A program made the position numbers and the translations under genes. Shown piece after piece: positions 25,253-34,499 of a DNA stretch of 64,000 nt. The notes beneath the pieces were generated by a model that was given only the letters and a program-made list of their open reading frames with translations, ran no database searches and was not told the origin of the DNA. Numbering within the stretch: position 1 is the stretch's first letter; each line of letters opens with the position of its first letter. The stretch comes from Pseudomonas entomophila (lineage in GTDB: Bacteria > Pseudomonadota > Gammaproteobacteria > Pseudomonadales > Pseudomonadaceae). The stretch is from positions 1-64,000 of the forward strand of contig NZ_JARGCS010000046.1 in NCBI RefSeq assembly GCF_029193575.1, written 5' to 3'.

Positions 25253-26107
25253 TCAAGCAAAGCCAAAGAAGCGATTGAAACAGTCTGCGACAAGGGCCGC
25301 GCCCTGTTCATCGTTCAGGTGCAGATGGTGGCCGCCGGGCAAGGTCACTTGCTCGAAGGGTAGCTGCTCCAGCAGCGCCGTGTGGCGCGCGAGCATGCCA
25401 TCGGCCGCGACCACCAGGCAGGCCGGGCAACTGACCCGGCGCACGAAGGCCATGGCCTGGGCCTCGTTCAAGCGCGTCGGCGACGGCAGGGTCAGGCGGT
25501 TGTCGCTGCGCCAGCTATAGCCGCCAGGCACCGGCATCAGGCCGCGCTGGGCGAGCAGCTCGGCGGCTTCACGGCTGACCGCGACCATCCCTTTCATGCG
25601 CGCCTGCACCCCCTCCTCCAGGCTGGCGTACACCGACTTGCGCTTGCCATCCAGGCGCAACTGGGCCTGCAGGGCCATGCCCAGGCGCTCGGCGGCATCC
25701 TGTTCGGCCACCGTCGGAGGGATCACCCCGTCGATCAGCGCCAGGTGGCTGACCCGCTCGGGCAAGGCGCCGGCCAACTGCACCGAGATGATCGCCCCCA
25801 GGGAGTGCCCAAGCAGGCCGAAGCGCTGCCAACCGAGCTGTTCGGCGACACGCAGCACGTCGTGGGCGTAGTCGGCCAGGGTATAGCTGGCACCCAGGGG
25901 ACGGTGCTGGGAGTAGCCATGGCCGGCGAGGTCCAGCGCGACGATACGCAGCCCTTGAAGGCGCGGGGCCAGGTAGGCATAGCTGTTGGCGTTGTCGAGC
26001 CAGCCATGCAAGGCGATCACCGGCAAGCCGTCGGCAGGGCCGAACAGGTGCGCGGCCAGCTCGATGTGCCCCAGGCTCAGGCGAACTTCCTCGACCTGGG
26101 CGCTCAT
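25253..26107 (-). CDS. Alpha/beta hydrolase
   Basis: 284 residues. Alpha/beta hydrolase fold with oxyanion segment ALHGWLDNANSY (about 31-42), nucleophile elbow LLGHSLGAI (Ser near 100), Asp region VVAADGMLARH and catalytic His in PGGHHLHLN. Similar to small serine esterase/MhpC-type proteins. Its start overlaps the stop of the next upstream hydrolase gene by 4 bases, so the two hydrolases are coupled. Substrate unknown. Confidence 0.85.
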   Translation of the reverse strand: MSAQVEEVRLSLGHIELAAHLFGPADGLPVIALHGWLDNANSYAYLAPRLQGLRIVALDLAGHGYSQHRPLGASYTLADYAHDVLRVAEQLGWQRFGLLGHSLGAIISVQLAGALPERVSHLALIDGVIPPTVAEQDAAERLGMALQAQLRLDGKRKSVYASLEEGVQARMKGMVAVSREAAELLAQRGLMPVPGGYSWRSDNRLTLPSPTRLNEAQAMAFVRRVSCPACLVVAADGMLARHTALLEQLPFEQVTLPGGHHLHLNDEQGAALVADCFNRFFGFA

Positions 26108-26892
26108 GCCTGGCTCCAGCGGTCGAACAGGCCCTTGATCAGGCTGGCGGTGTCGGTGGGCCGCTCCAACGGGAACATGTGCCCGCCCGGCACACTGTGG
26201 TACTCGCCCAGCGCCATATCACGAATCGCCAGGGCATGGTGCTTGCGAATCACCCGGCTGCGGTCGCCACGCACCATGGCCAGCGGCACCTGCAACTGGC
26301 GCGCTGGCGCCGGGCTGGTGTGCGGGATGCTGCGGTAGATGCTGATCTCCGTGGCCGGATCGAAGCGCAGGCGCAAGCCCTCGCTGCCCGGCTCCAGGCC
26401 ATGTTCGAGGTAGGCTTCCAGGCAATCGGGGTCGAAATGGCGGAACAGCGACTTGCCAGCGAAGTAGCGACGCGCGCTGTCACGGTCGGGAAACGCCTCG
26501 CGCCGGCCCAGCGTGCGGCCAGCCGGCGTGATGCGGTCGATGAAGCCCAGGCGCTTGGCGGTGCGGATCAGCCACTGGTCGGCGCGGGTCAGCACCGGCG
26601 AGTCGAGCATCACCACGCCGCGGTAATACTGCGGGCAACGCAGGGCCGCATGCAGGTGCAGCACCCCGCCCAGGGAATGGCCGACACCCCACACCGGCGC
26701 CACCTGGAGGCTGAGGTGATGCAGCAGTTCGTCGACCAGGTTCTGCCAGTTGTCGTCCACCGGAAAACGCGGGTCGTGGGCATGCTGGGCAAGGTGATGC
26801 ACCTGGTAGTCCGGCGCCAGCGAGGCGAACAGCTTGCCGTAGGTGGCCGACGGGAAGCCGTTGGCATGGGCGAAGAAGATCTGCTGCGACAT
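26104..26892 (-). CDS. Alpha/beta hydrolase
   Basis: 262 residues. Begins MSQQIFFAHANGFPSATYGK, with HANGFP acting as the oxyanion-hole segment, nucleophile elbow GVGHSLGGVL (Ser near 74), and catalytic His in PGGHMFPLERP. This is a distinct subfamily from its neighbour (large lid region 110-180 rich in Arg). First gene of a coupled hydrolase pair; the paired layout suggests that they act on related ester or acyl substrates, which is inference. Confidence 0.85.
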   Translation of the reverse strand: MSQQIFFAHANGFPSATYGKLFASLAPDYQVHHLAQHAHDPRFPVDDNWQNLVDELLHHLSLQVAPVWGVGHSLGGVLHLHAALRCPQYYRGVVMLDSPVLTRADQWLIRTAKRLGFIDRITPAGRTLGRREAFPDRDSARRYFAGKSLFRHFDPDCLEAYLEHGLEPGSEGLRLRFDPATEISIYRSIPHTSPAPARQLQVPLAMVRGDRSRVIRKHHALAIRDMALGEYHSVPGGHMFPLERPTDTASLIKGLFDRWSQA

Positions 26893-26990
26893 GGCCGCCA
26901 GGTCCGTTCAGGGAGGGGTGGCTCATTGTCGGCAAGGCAGGCGCTGGCGGCAATGTCCGGATAGGTCATCGCCAAGGGCGATCAGGTCAT

Positions 26991-27338
26991 TCAGCCGTCA
27001 CCCAGGCTCGCCAGGGAACGACGCAGGCAGGCCTGCATGTAGGCCACCTGGTATTCCAGCGCCTCGCGGGCCAGCTTGCGCTCCTGGTACTCCAACTGCA
27101 GCCGGCGCAGGGCCAGGCAACTGGTCTGCAGCAGGTGCGCCATGCGCACGCTGGCCTGGCGCAGTTGCTCCAGTTCGGGCTGGTCTTGGAAACGGCGCAT
27201 CAGGTGGTCGAGCCGAGCGCCGGCACTGTCCTGCAGCAGTTGGTATTCGGCGAAGTCCAGCGCCGTGTCGCACTGAAGCTTGTCGAGGGTGGGCTGCAGG
27301 TTGGCGCAGCGCAGCAGCTCCAGATAACGATCGTTCAT
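26991..27338 (-). CDS. Conserved-looking small helical protein of unknown function
   Basis: 115 residues from the ATG at 27338 (MNDRYLELLRCANLQPTLDK); an ATG at 27353 would add five residues and also has a purine-rich site. The sequence is almost wholly helical, rich in Leu, Gln, Arg and Glu (LEQLRQASVRMAHLLQTSCL, then ALRRLQLEYQERKLAREALE), consistent with a helical hairpin or coiled coil in the cytoplasm. No signal, membrane segment or domain is recognised. It lies between the hydrolase pair and sixA in the same orientation. Confidence 0.65.
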   Translation of the reverse strand: MNDRYLELLRCANLQPTLDKLQCDTALDFAEYQLLQDSAGARLDHLMRRFQDQPELEQLRQASVRMAHLLQTSCLALRRLQLEYQERKLAREALEYQVAYMQACLRRSLASLGDG

Positions 27339-27430
27339 TGCCTTGCATCCCATTGCCAGCGCCTTGTGGCAAAACGCTAGCAAGGACACCGAATGCCCGG
27401 CAACTGACAGAAATGCCAGTTGCCGAACCC

Positions 27431-27889
27431 TCAGCCGGCGTGGTGGAGCGCTCTCAGGGCCATCAGGCCGGCCAACGGCCAGTCACCCTCGAGCTGCGCG
27501 AGGCTGGCGGTACTCATCGGCGCCGGATGCTGGGCACTGCCCTGTTCGAGGCTGGCGACCAGGGCGCCGACCAATGGCTGGTGGCTCACCAGCAGCACCT
27601 GCTCCAGGCCCAGGCGCTCGATTTCGCCGATGACCTGGCGCACATCGCTGTCAGGCGTCAGCCAGGGCACGGTGCGCAGCGGCTCGGGGAAACCCAGGGC
27701 CTTGTGCACCAGCGCAGCGGTCTGCTGCGCACGCACATAAGGGCTGGCGATGATCGCCTGCAGCGGCTGGCCCAGCAGGTGAGCGGCACTGCGCAGCACC
27801 TGCTCGCGGCCATGCGCGGTCAGGCGCCGCTCGGCGTCGGTGTTGGCGCGTGGCTCTGCCTCGCCATGGCGCAGCACCCACAGCTTCAC
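27431..27889 (-). CDS. sixA: SixA-type phosphohistidine phosphatase
   Basis: 152 residues, histidine phosphatase superfamily. Catalytic RHG in LRHGEAEP at about 6-13, SPYVRAQQTA at about 49-58, and second catalytic His in LVSHQPLVG. SixA removes phosphate from phosphohistidine on signalling or PTS phosphocarriers. Starts 4 bases inside the DUF4389 gene; the gpsA-DUF4389-sixA order is one I recall from other pseudomonads. Confidence 0.88.
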   Translation of the reverse strand: MKLWVLRHGEAEPRANTDAERRLTAHGREQVLRSAAHLLGQPLQAIIASPYVRAQQTAALVHKALGFPEPLRTVPWLTPDSDVRQVIGEIERLGLEQVLLVSHQPLVGALVASLEQGSAQHPAPMSTASLAQLEGDWPLAGLMALRALHHAG

Positions 27890-28233
27890 AGCTTGGGCTC
27901 CTCGTCGCGCGCCGGGTGTGGCGCGGGCGCCACCGCATGCGGGGCTTCGCCTTCCGGGGCGCGCGGGGTCGGCCAGTCGGCGAACGGCCAGGGTTTCTGG
28001 TCGCTGTGGAAGCTGCCGAAACGGCCGATTTGCGCGAGGAACTGGCTAAGGCTGTCACCGAAGTTCATCAGGCTGGCGCTCGGCGCGCCGTAGACCAGGC
28101 GGTAGATCAGTTGCACCAGCACCAGGCCGGCGAGCAGCAGCTCGGCCAGTTGCCAGACCACCAGGAACACCACCATCCACAGCACCCGCAGGATGATCGA
28201 TTCGCGCTGGGCGCGCTCAGGGGTATCGTTCAT
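27886..28233 (-). CDS. DUF4389-family membrane protein
   Basis: 115 residues. One or two membrane helices at about 13-45 (ILRVLWMVVFLVVWQLAELL, then LAGLVLVQLIYRLVYG), a central SASLMNFGDSLSQFLAQIGRF and a Pro/Ala/Glu-rich cytoplasmic tail (PHAVAPAPHPARDEEPKL). The pattern matches DUF4389. Lies between gpsA and sixA in an operon-like run; function unknown. Confidence 0.8.
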   Translation of the reverse strand: MNDTPERAQRESIILRVLWMVVFLVVWQLAELLLAGLVLVQLIYRLVYGAPSASLMNFGDSLSQFLAQIGRFGSFHSDQKPWPFADWPTPRAPEGEAPHAVAPAPHPARDEEPKL

Positions 28234-28269
28234 GTATCGCTCCTTGCTTGTGTCAGCACCGCTGACGGC

Positions 28270-29295
28270 TCAGTTGAAACCGCTGGTGGAAATGAAGTCG
28301 ACATCGGTCTTGGGTTCGGCGCGCATCAGGTGCTCGATCACCTGGGCCAGGGTACGGCCTTCGAACAGGATGGCATGCAGGCCAGCGACCAGCGGCATGT
28401 ACACCTGGGCCTCCTGGGCCTTGGCCTTGAGCACCTTGAGGGTGTTAACCCCCTCGGCCACCTCGCCCAGGCGGTTGACCGCCTCGTCCAGGCTCAGGCC
28501 CTGGCCCAGGGCGTGGCCGACCTGGTAGTTGCGGCTCTTGGGCGAGGAGCAGGTGACGATCAGGTCACCGACCCCGGCGAGGCCGAGGAAGGTCATGGGG
28601 TTGGCCCCCAGGCTCACGGCGAAGCGAGTCATCTCGGCCAGGGCGCGGGTGATCAGCATGCTCTTGGTGTTCTCGCCCATGCCCAGCGCCACCGCCATGC
28701 CGGCGATAATCGCGTAGACGTTCTTCAACGCCCCACCAAGCTCGACACCGAAGCGGTCGGCACTGGCGTAGACCCGGAACGTGCGCCCGTGCAGCACGGC
28801 CTGCACGCGCTGGCACAGGTCTTCGTCCTCGCTGGCGACCACGGTGGCGGTCAACGCGTGCTCGGCGATCTCGCGCGCCAGGTTCGGCCCGGACAACACG
28901 CCGATTCGCGCCTGCGGGGCGATTTCCTCGAGGATCTGGCTCATCAGCTTGAAGGTGTGCGCCTCGATGCCTTTGGTCAGGCTGACCAGGCATTTGCCGC
29001 GCAGCAACTCGGCGTGGGGGGCCAGCACGCTACGCAAGGCGCTGGAGGGCAGCGCGACGAAGACCAGCTCGCAGGCTTGCAGGGTCGCCAGCAGGTCGTT
29101 CACTGGCTCGACGCCGTCCTGCAGGCGGATGCCCTTGAGGTAACGCGGGTTCTCGCGGTTGACGCGCATCGCCTCGGCCTGCTCCGGGTCACGCATCCAT
29201 TGGCGCACCGGGTTGCCGTTTTCCGCTAGCAGGTTCGCCACGGCGGTGCCGAAGCTTCCGCCTCCCAGAACTGCAACAGGTTGCTGTTCAGTCAT
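28270..29295 (-). CDS. gpsA: Glycerol-3-phosphate dehydrogenase [NAD(P)+]
   Basis: 341 residues from the ATG at 29295. N-terminal dinucleotide motif AVLGGGSFGTAVANLLAENG (about 8-27), GALKNVYAIIAGMA with the catalytic Lys, and C-terminal GNSR-like binding segment CSSPKSRNYQVGHALG. Makes sn-glycerol 3-phosphate for phospholipid synthesis, which fits a neighbourhood that also contains fabA-fabB. The frame is open further upstream but that part overlaps the divergent receptor promoter region. Confidence 0.95.
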   Translation of the reverse strand: MTEQQPVAVLGGGSFGTAVANLLAENGNPVRQWMRDPEQAEAMRVNRENPRYLKGIRLQDGVEPVNDLLATLQACELVFVALPSSALRSVLAPHAELLRGKCLVSLTKGIEAHTFKLMSQILEEIAPQARIGVLSGPNLAREIAEHALTATVVASEDEDLCQRVQAVLHGRTFRVYASADRFGVELGGALKNVYAIIAGMAVALGMGENTKSMLITRALAEMTRFAVSLGANPMTFLGLAGVGDLIVTCSSPKSRNYQVGHALGQGLSLDEAVNRLGEVAEGVNTLKVLKAKAQEAQVYMPLVAGLHAILFEGRTLAQVIEHLMRAEPKTDVDFISTSGFN

Positions 29296-29440
29296 ATCCG
29301 ATCCATTAAAGCCATAAGTGTGAGTGGCGACCGGGGCATTATACGGGGCGGCTGCGACAGAACCAGTGTCAGTGGCTTGCCCACGAGAGGGCCCGCAATG
29401 GCGGCGCAGATCACTGGCAAAACGCCCACGGTCGGTTAAC

Positions 29441-31588
29441 ATGCCTGATTCATCCCTGAAACAAGGCCGTACCGTGTTCCCTGGCACGCCACCGTTCCCT
29501 CGCCTGCTCCTGCTGACTGCCCTGCTGGGCGGCACGGCCGTGGCCGACGACCTGTTCATCGACAACCAGGACCTGCCCGAGGTACTGACCGCCACGCGCC
29601 TGAAACAATCCCCGGCGGCGGTGCCCGGCAGCATGACCGTGCTCGACAGTGAGCTGATCCACGCCAGCGGCGCACGTGACATTCCCGAGCTGTTGCGCCT
29701 GGTACCGGGCATGATGATCGGCTACGGCGCCGGCAACCAGCCCACGGTCAACTACCACGGCAGCAACGCCAGCGATGCCCGGCGCATGCAGGTCTTGATC
29801 GACGGCCGCTCGGTGTACCGCGCCGGCCTTGCCACCGTGGACTGGAGCGACATCCCGCTGGCGATCGAGGACATCGAGCGCATCGAAGTATTCCGTGGCC
29901 CGAACACCGTCAGCTACGGCGCCAACGCCCTGATGGCGGTGGTCAACATCCTCACCCGCAGCCCCGCCGACAGCCACGGCACGCGGTTGAAGGTCACCCG
30001 CGGCCAGGACGGCATCAACGATTTCTACGCCAGCCAAGGCTTCGGCTGGGACGGCGGCGACCTGCGCCTGTCGCTGTCGGGCATGCAGGATGACGGCTTC
30101 GATCACAACCAGTTCGGCCAGGACTACCGCGACAGCCGCCGCCTCAACCGCATCAACCTCAGCGCCAGCCACACCCTGGCGCCGAACCAGACCCTGGAGT
30201 GGCAACTGACGGCCAAGGAAGGCAGCAACCAGCGCCCCTACACCTATACCCCGGTGTTCCCCTACGTCACCGAACGCGGCTACAACGCCGACGTCACCGC
30301 CAAGGACTACGCGGGTTCGATACGCTGGAACATCGAGTTCAACCCCGAGCACAGCCTCTACGTGCAGGGCTCGGCCCAGCAGTTCGATCGCCAGCAGGTG
30401 TGGCGTGCCTGCGACGCGGCGCTGGCGTTCAGCCCGGAACTCACCCGCTTGTGGCAACTGAATCCGAACTTCGCCGAAAAAGTAGCGCGCGGGGCGAACA
30501 ACCCACCCAACAGCAGCGACCCGGTGGAGCAGGCGCTGGTCGATGCGATCAAGGACCAATGGAACAACATGGGCGGGCGCAACGTGGTCTGCGGCGACGT
30601 CGACCAGAGCACCCGCGAGACCCGCTACGACCTGGAAATTCAGGACACCCTGAGCCTGACCGACAACCTGCGCCTGCTCAGCGGCATGAACTACCGCTAC
30701 GACCGCGCCGACTCGCAGACTTATTTCAACGGCAGCCTCGACGACCAGACCTGGCGCCTGTTCGGCCAGTTGGAGTGGCGTGCGGATGAACACTGGATTC
30801 TCCAGGGTGGGGCGATGTTCGAGGATTCGCGCCTGTCCGGCAGCTCGCTGACGCCGCGCATGGCGGTCAACTACCTGATCACCCCGCGCCACGGCCTGCG
30901 CGCCGTGTACTCCGAGGCGGTGCGCTCGCCTGACATGTTCGAGAACAACATTAACTGGAGCTACACGGTCAAGAACCTCACGCCGACCGCGTTCGGCCAG
31001 CAACACGGTGAATACTTCGTCAAGACCCGTGGCCCCGGCAACCTTGACCAGGAGCGCATGCGCTCGCGCGAGCTGGGCTACAACGGCTACTTCGCCGACC
31101 TTGACCTGAGCGTCGACGTCAAGCTGTTCTATGACGAAATCACCGGCATGATCAGCGAGCCGCTGCGCAACAACCAGTACATCGCCAGCAATGCCAACAA
31201 GGCCCGCTTCAGCGGCACGGAAACCCAGCTGGACTGGCGCCTGGGCATGCGCGACCGCCTGCGCCTGACCTACGCCTACGTCGACGCCTGGGCCAGCAAC
31301 CCCGACGACCGCCGCCTGACCGCGCGCAACAGTGGCTCGGCCGGGTGGCTGCGCGAGTGGGGCGATGGCTGGTCGAGCGGCCTGTTCTACTACGGCGACG
31401 ACGCCCTCAACCAATACCGCTTCGAGCGCCTCGACCTGCGCGTGGCCAAGCGCTTGCGTATCCAGGGCAGCACCCTGGAACTGGCAGCGTTGTGGCAGCA
31501 ACGCCTGGATGACCAGCCCACCACCTTCGTGCAGAACCGCTACGACAGCCGCCACCGCCTAAGCGTCAGCGCGGAGCTTGAGTTCTGA
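29441..31588 (+). CDS. TonB-dependent outer-membrane receptor
   Basis: 715 residues from ATG 29441; a GTG at 29474 with AAGGCC upstream would give a more typical signal peptide start (FPGTPPFPRLLLLTALLGGT) and may be the true start. Signal cleavage after GTAVA, TonB-box-like LPEVLTATR, plug domain (about 55-170: IPELLRLVPGMMIG, RRMQVLIDGRSVYR, IERIEVFRGPNTVSYGANA), then a beta barrel ending in SVSAELEF with the C-terminal Phe of porins. The stop shares a base with the start of a periplasmic binding protein gene. Ligand unknown; the plug resembles BtuB-type receptors rather than large siderophore receptors. Confidence 0.88.
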   Translation: MPDSSLKQGRTVFPGTPPFPRLLLLTALLGGTAVADDLFIDNQDLPEVLTATRLKQSPAAVPGSMTVLDSELIHASGARDIPELLRLVPGMMIGYGAGNQPTVNYHGSNASDARRMQVLIDGRSVYRAGLATVDWSDIPLAIEDIERIEVFRGPNTVSYGANALMAVVNILTRSPADSHGTRLKVTRGQDGINDFYASQGFGWDGGDLRLSLSGMQDDGFDHNQFGQDYRDSRRLNRINLSASHTLAPNQTLEWQLTAKEGSNQRPYTYTPVFPYVTERGYNADVTAKDYAGSIRWNIEFNPEHSLYVQGSAQQFDRQQVWRACDAALAFSPELTRLWQLNPNFAEKVARGANNPPNSSDPVEQALVDAIKDQWNNMGGRNVVCGDVDQSTRETRYDLEIQDTLSLTDNLRLLSGMNYRYDRADSQTYFNGSLDDQTWRLFGQLEWRADEHWILQGGAMFEDSRLSGSSLTPRMAVNYLITPRHGLRAVYSEAVRSPDMFENNINWSYTVKNLTPTAFGQQHGEYFVKTRGPGNLDQERMRSRELGYNGYFADLDLSVDVKLFYDEITGMISEPLRNNQYIASNANKARFSGTETQLDWRLGMRDRLRLTYAYVDAWASNPDDRRLTARNSGSAGWLREWGDGWSSGLFYYGDDALNQYRFERLDLRVAKRLRIQGSTLELAALWQQRLDDQPTTFVQNRYDSRHRLSVSAELEF

Positions 31589-32478
31589 TGCTGCGCCTGT
31601 TGCGCCTGCTGCTGTTCTGCCTCTGGCCGATCGGCGGCTTGTCGGCCGGCGAAATCCTGCTGGTCGGCGGCGAAGACCAGCCGGGCGTGCGCAGTTTCGT
31701 CGCCGCCCTGGAAGCACGCCGCAGCCACGACCAGGTGCGTTTCCAGACCGTCGCCCAGCTGCCGCGCCCAGGCCAGCTCAAAGCCGATGTGCGCCTGGTG
31801 CTGCTGGACAGCGCCGCCCTGGACTGGCGCCTGATGGAAAACGAAGGCCCACCGGCCTTGGCCCTGCGCATCAGCCGGGTACAGGCCGAACAGCGCCTGG
31901 GAAAGTCCCGCCCCACCTACCTGAGCCTGCTCTGGAGCGACCCACCGCTGGCCCGCCAGCTGCGCCTGGCGCGCTACCTGCTGCCCCAGGCGCGACGGAT
32001 CGGCGTACTGTACGGCGAGCACAGCCGTTTCCTGATCGACGAGCTGCGCCAGGCAGCCCGCCCCTTGGGGCTGGAGATCGTCGCCCAGGACTGGGCCGAC
32101 CTGCGTGACAGCCGCCCCTTGCAGAACCTGCTGGCCAACAGCGACGTGCTGCTGGGGGTCGACGACCCCGACCTGTACAACTCCAAGACCGCCAAGAACG
32201 TGCTGCTGAGCAGCTATGGCCGGCAGATGGCGCTGATCGGCCCGAACGCCGGGTTCGTGCGCGCGGGCGCCCTGGCCAGCACCTACAGCGACCAGGACGA
32301 CTGGCTGGCGGTGCTCGACCAGTTGCTCGACCAGCCGCCAGCGCGCTGGCCGCGCAGCCTGTACCCCTCGCGCTACGGGGTCAGCGGCAACCAGCAGGTG
32401 GCCCGGGCCTTGGGCCTTGAAACGATCGATCCGAAGGCCGCCGCCATGGCCCTGGCCGAAGGAGAACCCACCCCATGA
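31588..32478 (+). CDS. Periplasmic ABC-type substrate-binding protein without a transporter
   Basis: 296 residues with signal peptide (LRLLRLLLFCLWPIGGLSAG). Two-lobed periplasmic binding fold of the ABC_sub_bind (TrpX-like) type: GEILLVGGEDQPG, RRIGVLYGEHSRFLIDELRQ, NSDVLLGVDDPDLYNSKTAK. No permease or ATPase gene is nearby. It begins at the receptor stop and ends 4 bases inside the hybrid kinase start, so it is more likely a sensory ligand receptor for that kinase than part of an importer. That role is inferred from gene layout. Confidence 0.78.
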   Translation: MLRLLRLLLFCLWPIGGLSAGEILLVGGEDQPGVRSFVAALEARRSHDQVRFQTVAQLPRPGQLKADVRLVLLDSAALDWRLMENEGPPALALRISRVQAEQRLGKSRPTYLSLLWSDPPLARQLRLARYLLPQARRIGVLYGEHSRFLIDELRQAARPLGLEIVAQDWADLRDSRPLQNLLANSDVLLGVDDPDLYNSKTAKNVLLSSYGRQMALIGPNAGFVRAGALASTYSDQDDWLAVLDQLLDQPPARWPRSLYPSRYGVSGNQQVARALGLETIDPKAAAMALAEGEPTP

Positions 32479-34406
32479 GCAAACGCCTGAGCTGGGACAT
32501 CCACACCCGCACGCAGATCATCAGCCTGGGCCCGGCCCTGCTGCTGACCTTGCTGTTGATCAGCTTCTTCACCTTCGTGCGCATCCAGGACTTGCGCCAG
32601 GAGCTCAATCACACCGGGCAACTGATCGCCAACCAGTTGGCCCCGGCGTCCGAGTACGGGGTGATCTCCGGCAACAACGAAGTGCTGGAAAGCCTGATGC
32701 GCGCCACCCTGAGCATCCCCCACGTGCGCTTCCTCGAGGTGCAGGACAGCCGCAATCACATTCTGGTGTACGTCGAGCAGACCAGCGAAAGCGTCAACCG
32801 CGCCCAGCGCGTCGAGGTGTTCCAGGCGCCGATCCGCCTGCAGGAGATCCGCCTGGACAACGATTTCCTGCAACAAGGCAAGGCGCCAGCACCGAACATC
32901 GGTGACGATTACCTGGGCCGGGTGATCGTCGGCATGTCCGACGACGCCTTCAGCCAGCGCCAGCAGGAAATCGTGATCAAGGCCGGCATCCTCGCGCTAT
33001 TCGCCTTGCTTTTCACCTTCCTCCTCGCCCGACGCCTGGCGCGCAGCCTGTCCAAGCCGATCAGCGACATGGGCCATGCGGTCGAGGCGATCCAGCAGGG
33101 TGAGTTCAATGCGCCGCTGCCGGTGGTCGACGACAGCGAGCTGGGCCATTTGGCGCGACACATCAACAACCTGGCCAGCGCCCTGGACCAGGCCAGCCGC
33201 GAGCAGCAACAGGCCATTGCGCAACTGGTGCAGGCCCGTGAAGAGGCCGAGCAGGCCAACGGCGCCAAATCCGACTTCCTGGCGATGATGAGCCACGAGC
33301 TGCGCACGCCCATGAATGGCGTGCTGGGCATGCTGCAATTGCTCGAGACCACCCAACTGACCCGCGAGCAGGCCGAGTACACCGCGGTGGCCAGTGAATC
33401 CACCGGGCATTTGCTCAAGGTGATCAACGACATCCTCGACTTCTCGCGGATCGAGCGCACCAGCCTTGAGCTGGAGCACATCGACTTCAACCTGGGCGAG
33501 CTGATCGCCAGCTGTGTGCAATCGTTCCAGCACAGCGCCCAGCAACGCGGCCTGGAGCTGCGCCTGCAGATGCCGGCCGACATCGAGCCCCTGCAGGTGA
33601 CCGGCGACCCGACGCGGATTCGCCAGATCCTGCTGAACCTGGTGGGCAACGCGCTCAAGTTCACCGAACGTGGCGAAGTGGCGGTGGAGGCGCGCTGGCA
33701 GGCGCTCGACCACCAGCGCATCAGCCTCACCTGTGCGGTGCGCGACACCGGCATCGGCATCGACAGCGACCGCCTGGAAATGATGTTCGTGGCCTTCCAG
33801 CAGGCCGACAGCTCGATTTCCCGTCGCTACGGCGGCACCGGCCTGGGCTTGTCGATCGCCCGCACCCTGGCCGAACGCATGGGTGGCCAACTGCGGGGCG
33901 AGAGCCGCGCGGGGCTGGGCTCGACCTTCACCCTGGAGGTGCCGTTGACCCTGGCCAGCACGCCGACGGCGCTGCTGCCGGCGCCCGAGCAAGGTCACGC
34001 GCCGGCCGGCGAAGGGCGGCGGATCCTGCTGGTGGAGGACAACCCGGTGAACCAGAGCGTGATCGAGGCGATGCTGCGCAGCCTGGGCTTCGAGGTCGCG
34101 GTGGCGGTCGACGGCGCCCAAGCCGTGGACCTGGTCGGCCAGCAGCGCTTCGCGGCAGTGCTGATGGACTGCCGCCTGCCGCAGATGGACGGCTACGAAG
34201 CGACCCGACGCATTCGCCTGCTGCCCCATACCACGCATTTGCCAATCATCGCCCTGACCGCCAATGCCTTGCAGGGCGACCGGGAGCGTTGCCTGGCCGC
34301 GGGAATGAACGATTACCTGAGCAAACCCTTCAAACGCACGGACCTGCAGCGCCTGCTGCAACGCTGGTTGCCCGGGCAGACAGCCGCGACTGGCGATAAA
34401 TGCTAA
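32475..34406 (+). CDS. Hybrid sensor histidine kinase (GacS/BarA-like, PA1611 position)
   Basis: 643 residues. Membrane helix at about 16-36, periplasmic sensor (about 37-170), second helix (IKAGILALFALLFTFLLARR), HAMP (to about 240), coiled linker, HisKA with MMSHELRTPMNGVLGML, HATPase with DTGIGID and GGTGLGLSIA, and a receiver domain (RRILLVEDNPVNQ, Asp in VLMDCRLPQMDG, Lys in YLSKPF). No Hpt domain follows. It is directly upstream of fabA, as the RetS-binding orphan kinase PA1611 is in P. aeruginosa (from memory). Its periplasmic part resembles GacS. Coupled to the binding protein and receptor genes. Confidence 0.88.
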   Translation: MSKRLSWDIHTRTQIISLGPALLLTLLLISFFTFVRIQDLRQELNHTGQLIANQLAPASEYGVISGNNEVLESLMRATLSIPHVRFLEVQDSRNHILVYVEQTSESVNRAQRVEVFQAPIRLQEIRLDNDFLQQGKAPAPNIGDDYLGRVIVGMSDDAFSQRQQEIVIKAGILALFALLFTFLLARRLARSLSKPISDMGHAVEAIQQGEFNAPLPVVDDSELGHLARHINNLASALDQASREQQQAIAQLVQAREEAEQANGAKSDFLAMMSHELRTPMNGVLGMLQLLETTQLTREQAEYTAVASESTGHLLKVINDILDFSRIERTSLELEHIDFNLGELIASCVQSFQHSAQQRGLELRLQMPADIEPLQVTGDPTRIRQILLNLVGNALKFTERGEVAVEARWQALDHQRISLTCAVRDTGIGIDSDRLEMMFVAFQQADSSISRRYGGTGLGLSIARTLAERMGGQLRGESRAGLGSTFTLEVPLTLASTPTALLPAPEQGHAPAGEGRRILLVEDNPVNQSVIEAMLRSLGFEVAVAVDGAQAVDLVGQQRFAAVLMDCRLPQMDGYEATRRIRLLPHTTHLPIIALTANALQGDRERCLAAGMNDYLSKPFKRTDLQRLLQRWLPGQTAATGDKC

Positions 34407-34413
34407 AGTGCGG

Positions 34414-34428
34414 CAGTCTTAAAGACTG
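34414..34428. promoter_or_regulatory. 15-bp palindrome after the kinase gene
   Basis: CAGTCTT-A-AAGACTG is a perfect inverted repeat, 8 bases after the kinase stop and about 190 bases before fabA. No T-tract follows, so it is more likely an operator or processing site than a terminator. Confidence 0.4.
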
Positions 34429-34463
34429 GACAGGACCTTCGTTGGCCCTGAGAATAAACATTT

Positions 34464-34499
34464 CAGTGCACACCTGTACTTCTTTTGCCGGGTGCACTG
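34464..34499. promoter_or_regulatory. Inverted repeat in the fabA upstream region (possible DesT-type operator)
   Basis: CAGTGCAC (34464-34471) and GTGCACTG (34492-34499) form perfect 8 bp arms with a 20-base spacer; the left arm is also half of an imperfect palindrome AGTGCACACCTGTACT (34465-34480). fabAB in pseudomonads is controlled by the TetR-family repressor DesT at a palindrome in this region, so this is a candidate site. The exact DesT consensus was not checked. Confidence 0.35.

Noticed and set aside
34414..34428. Terminator of the hybrid kinase gene
   Set aside because: The dyad is perfect but no T-tract follows on either strand.
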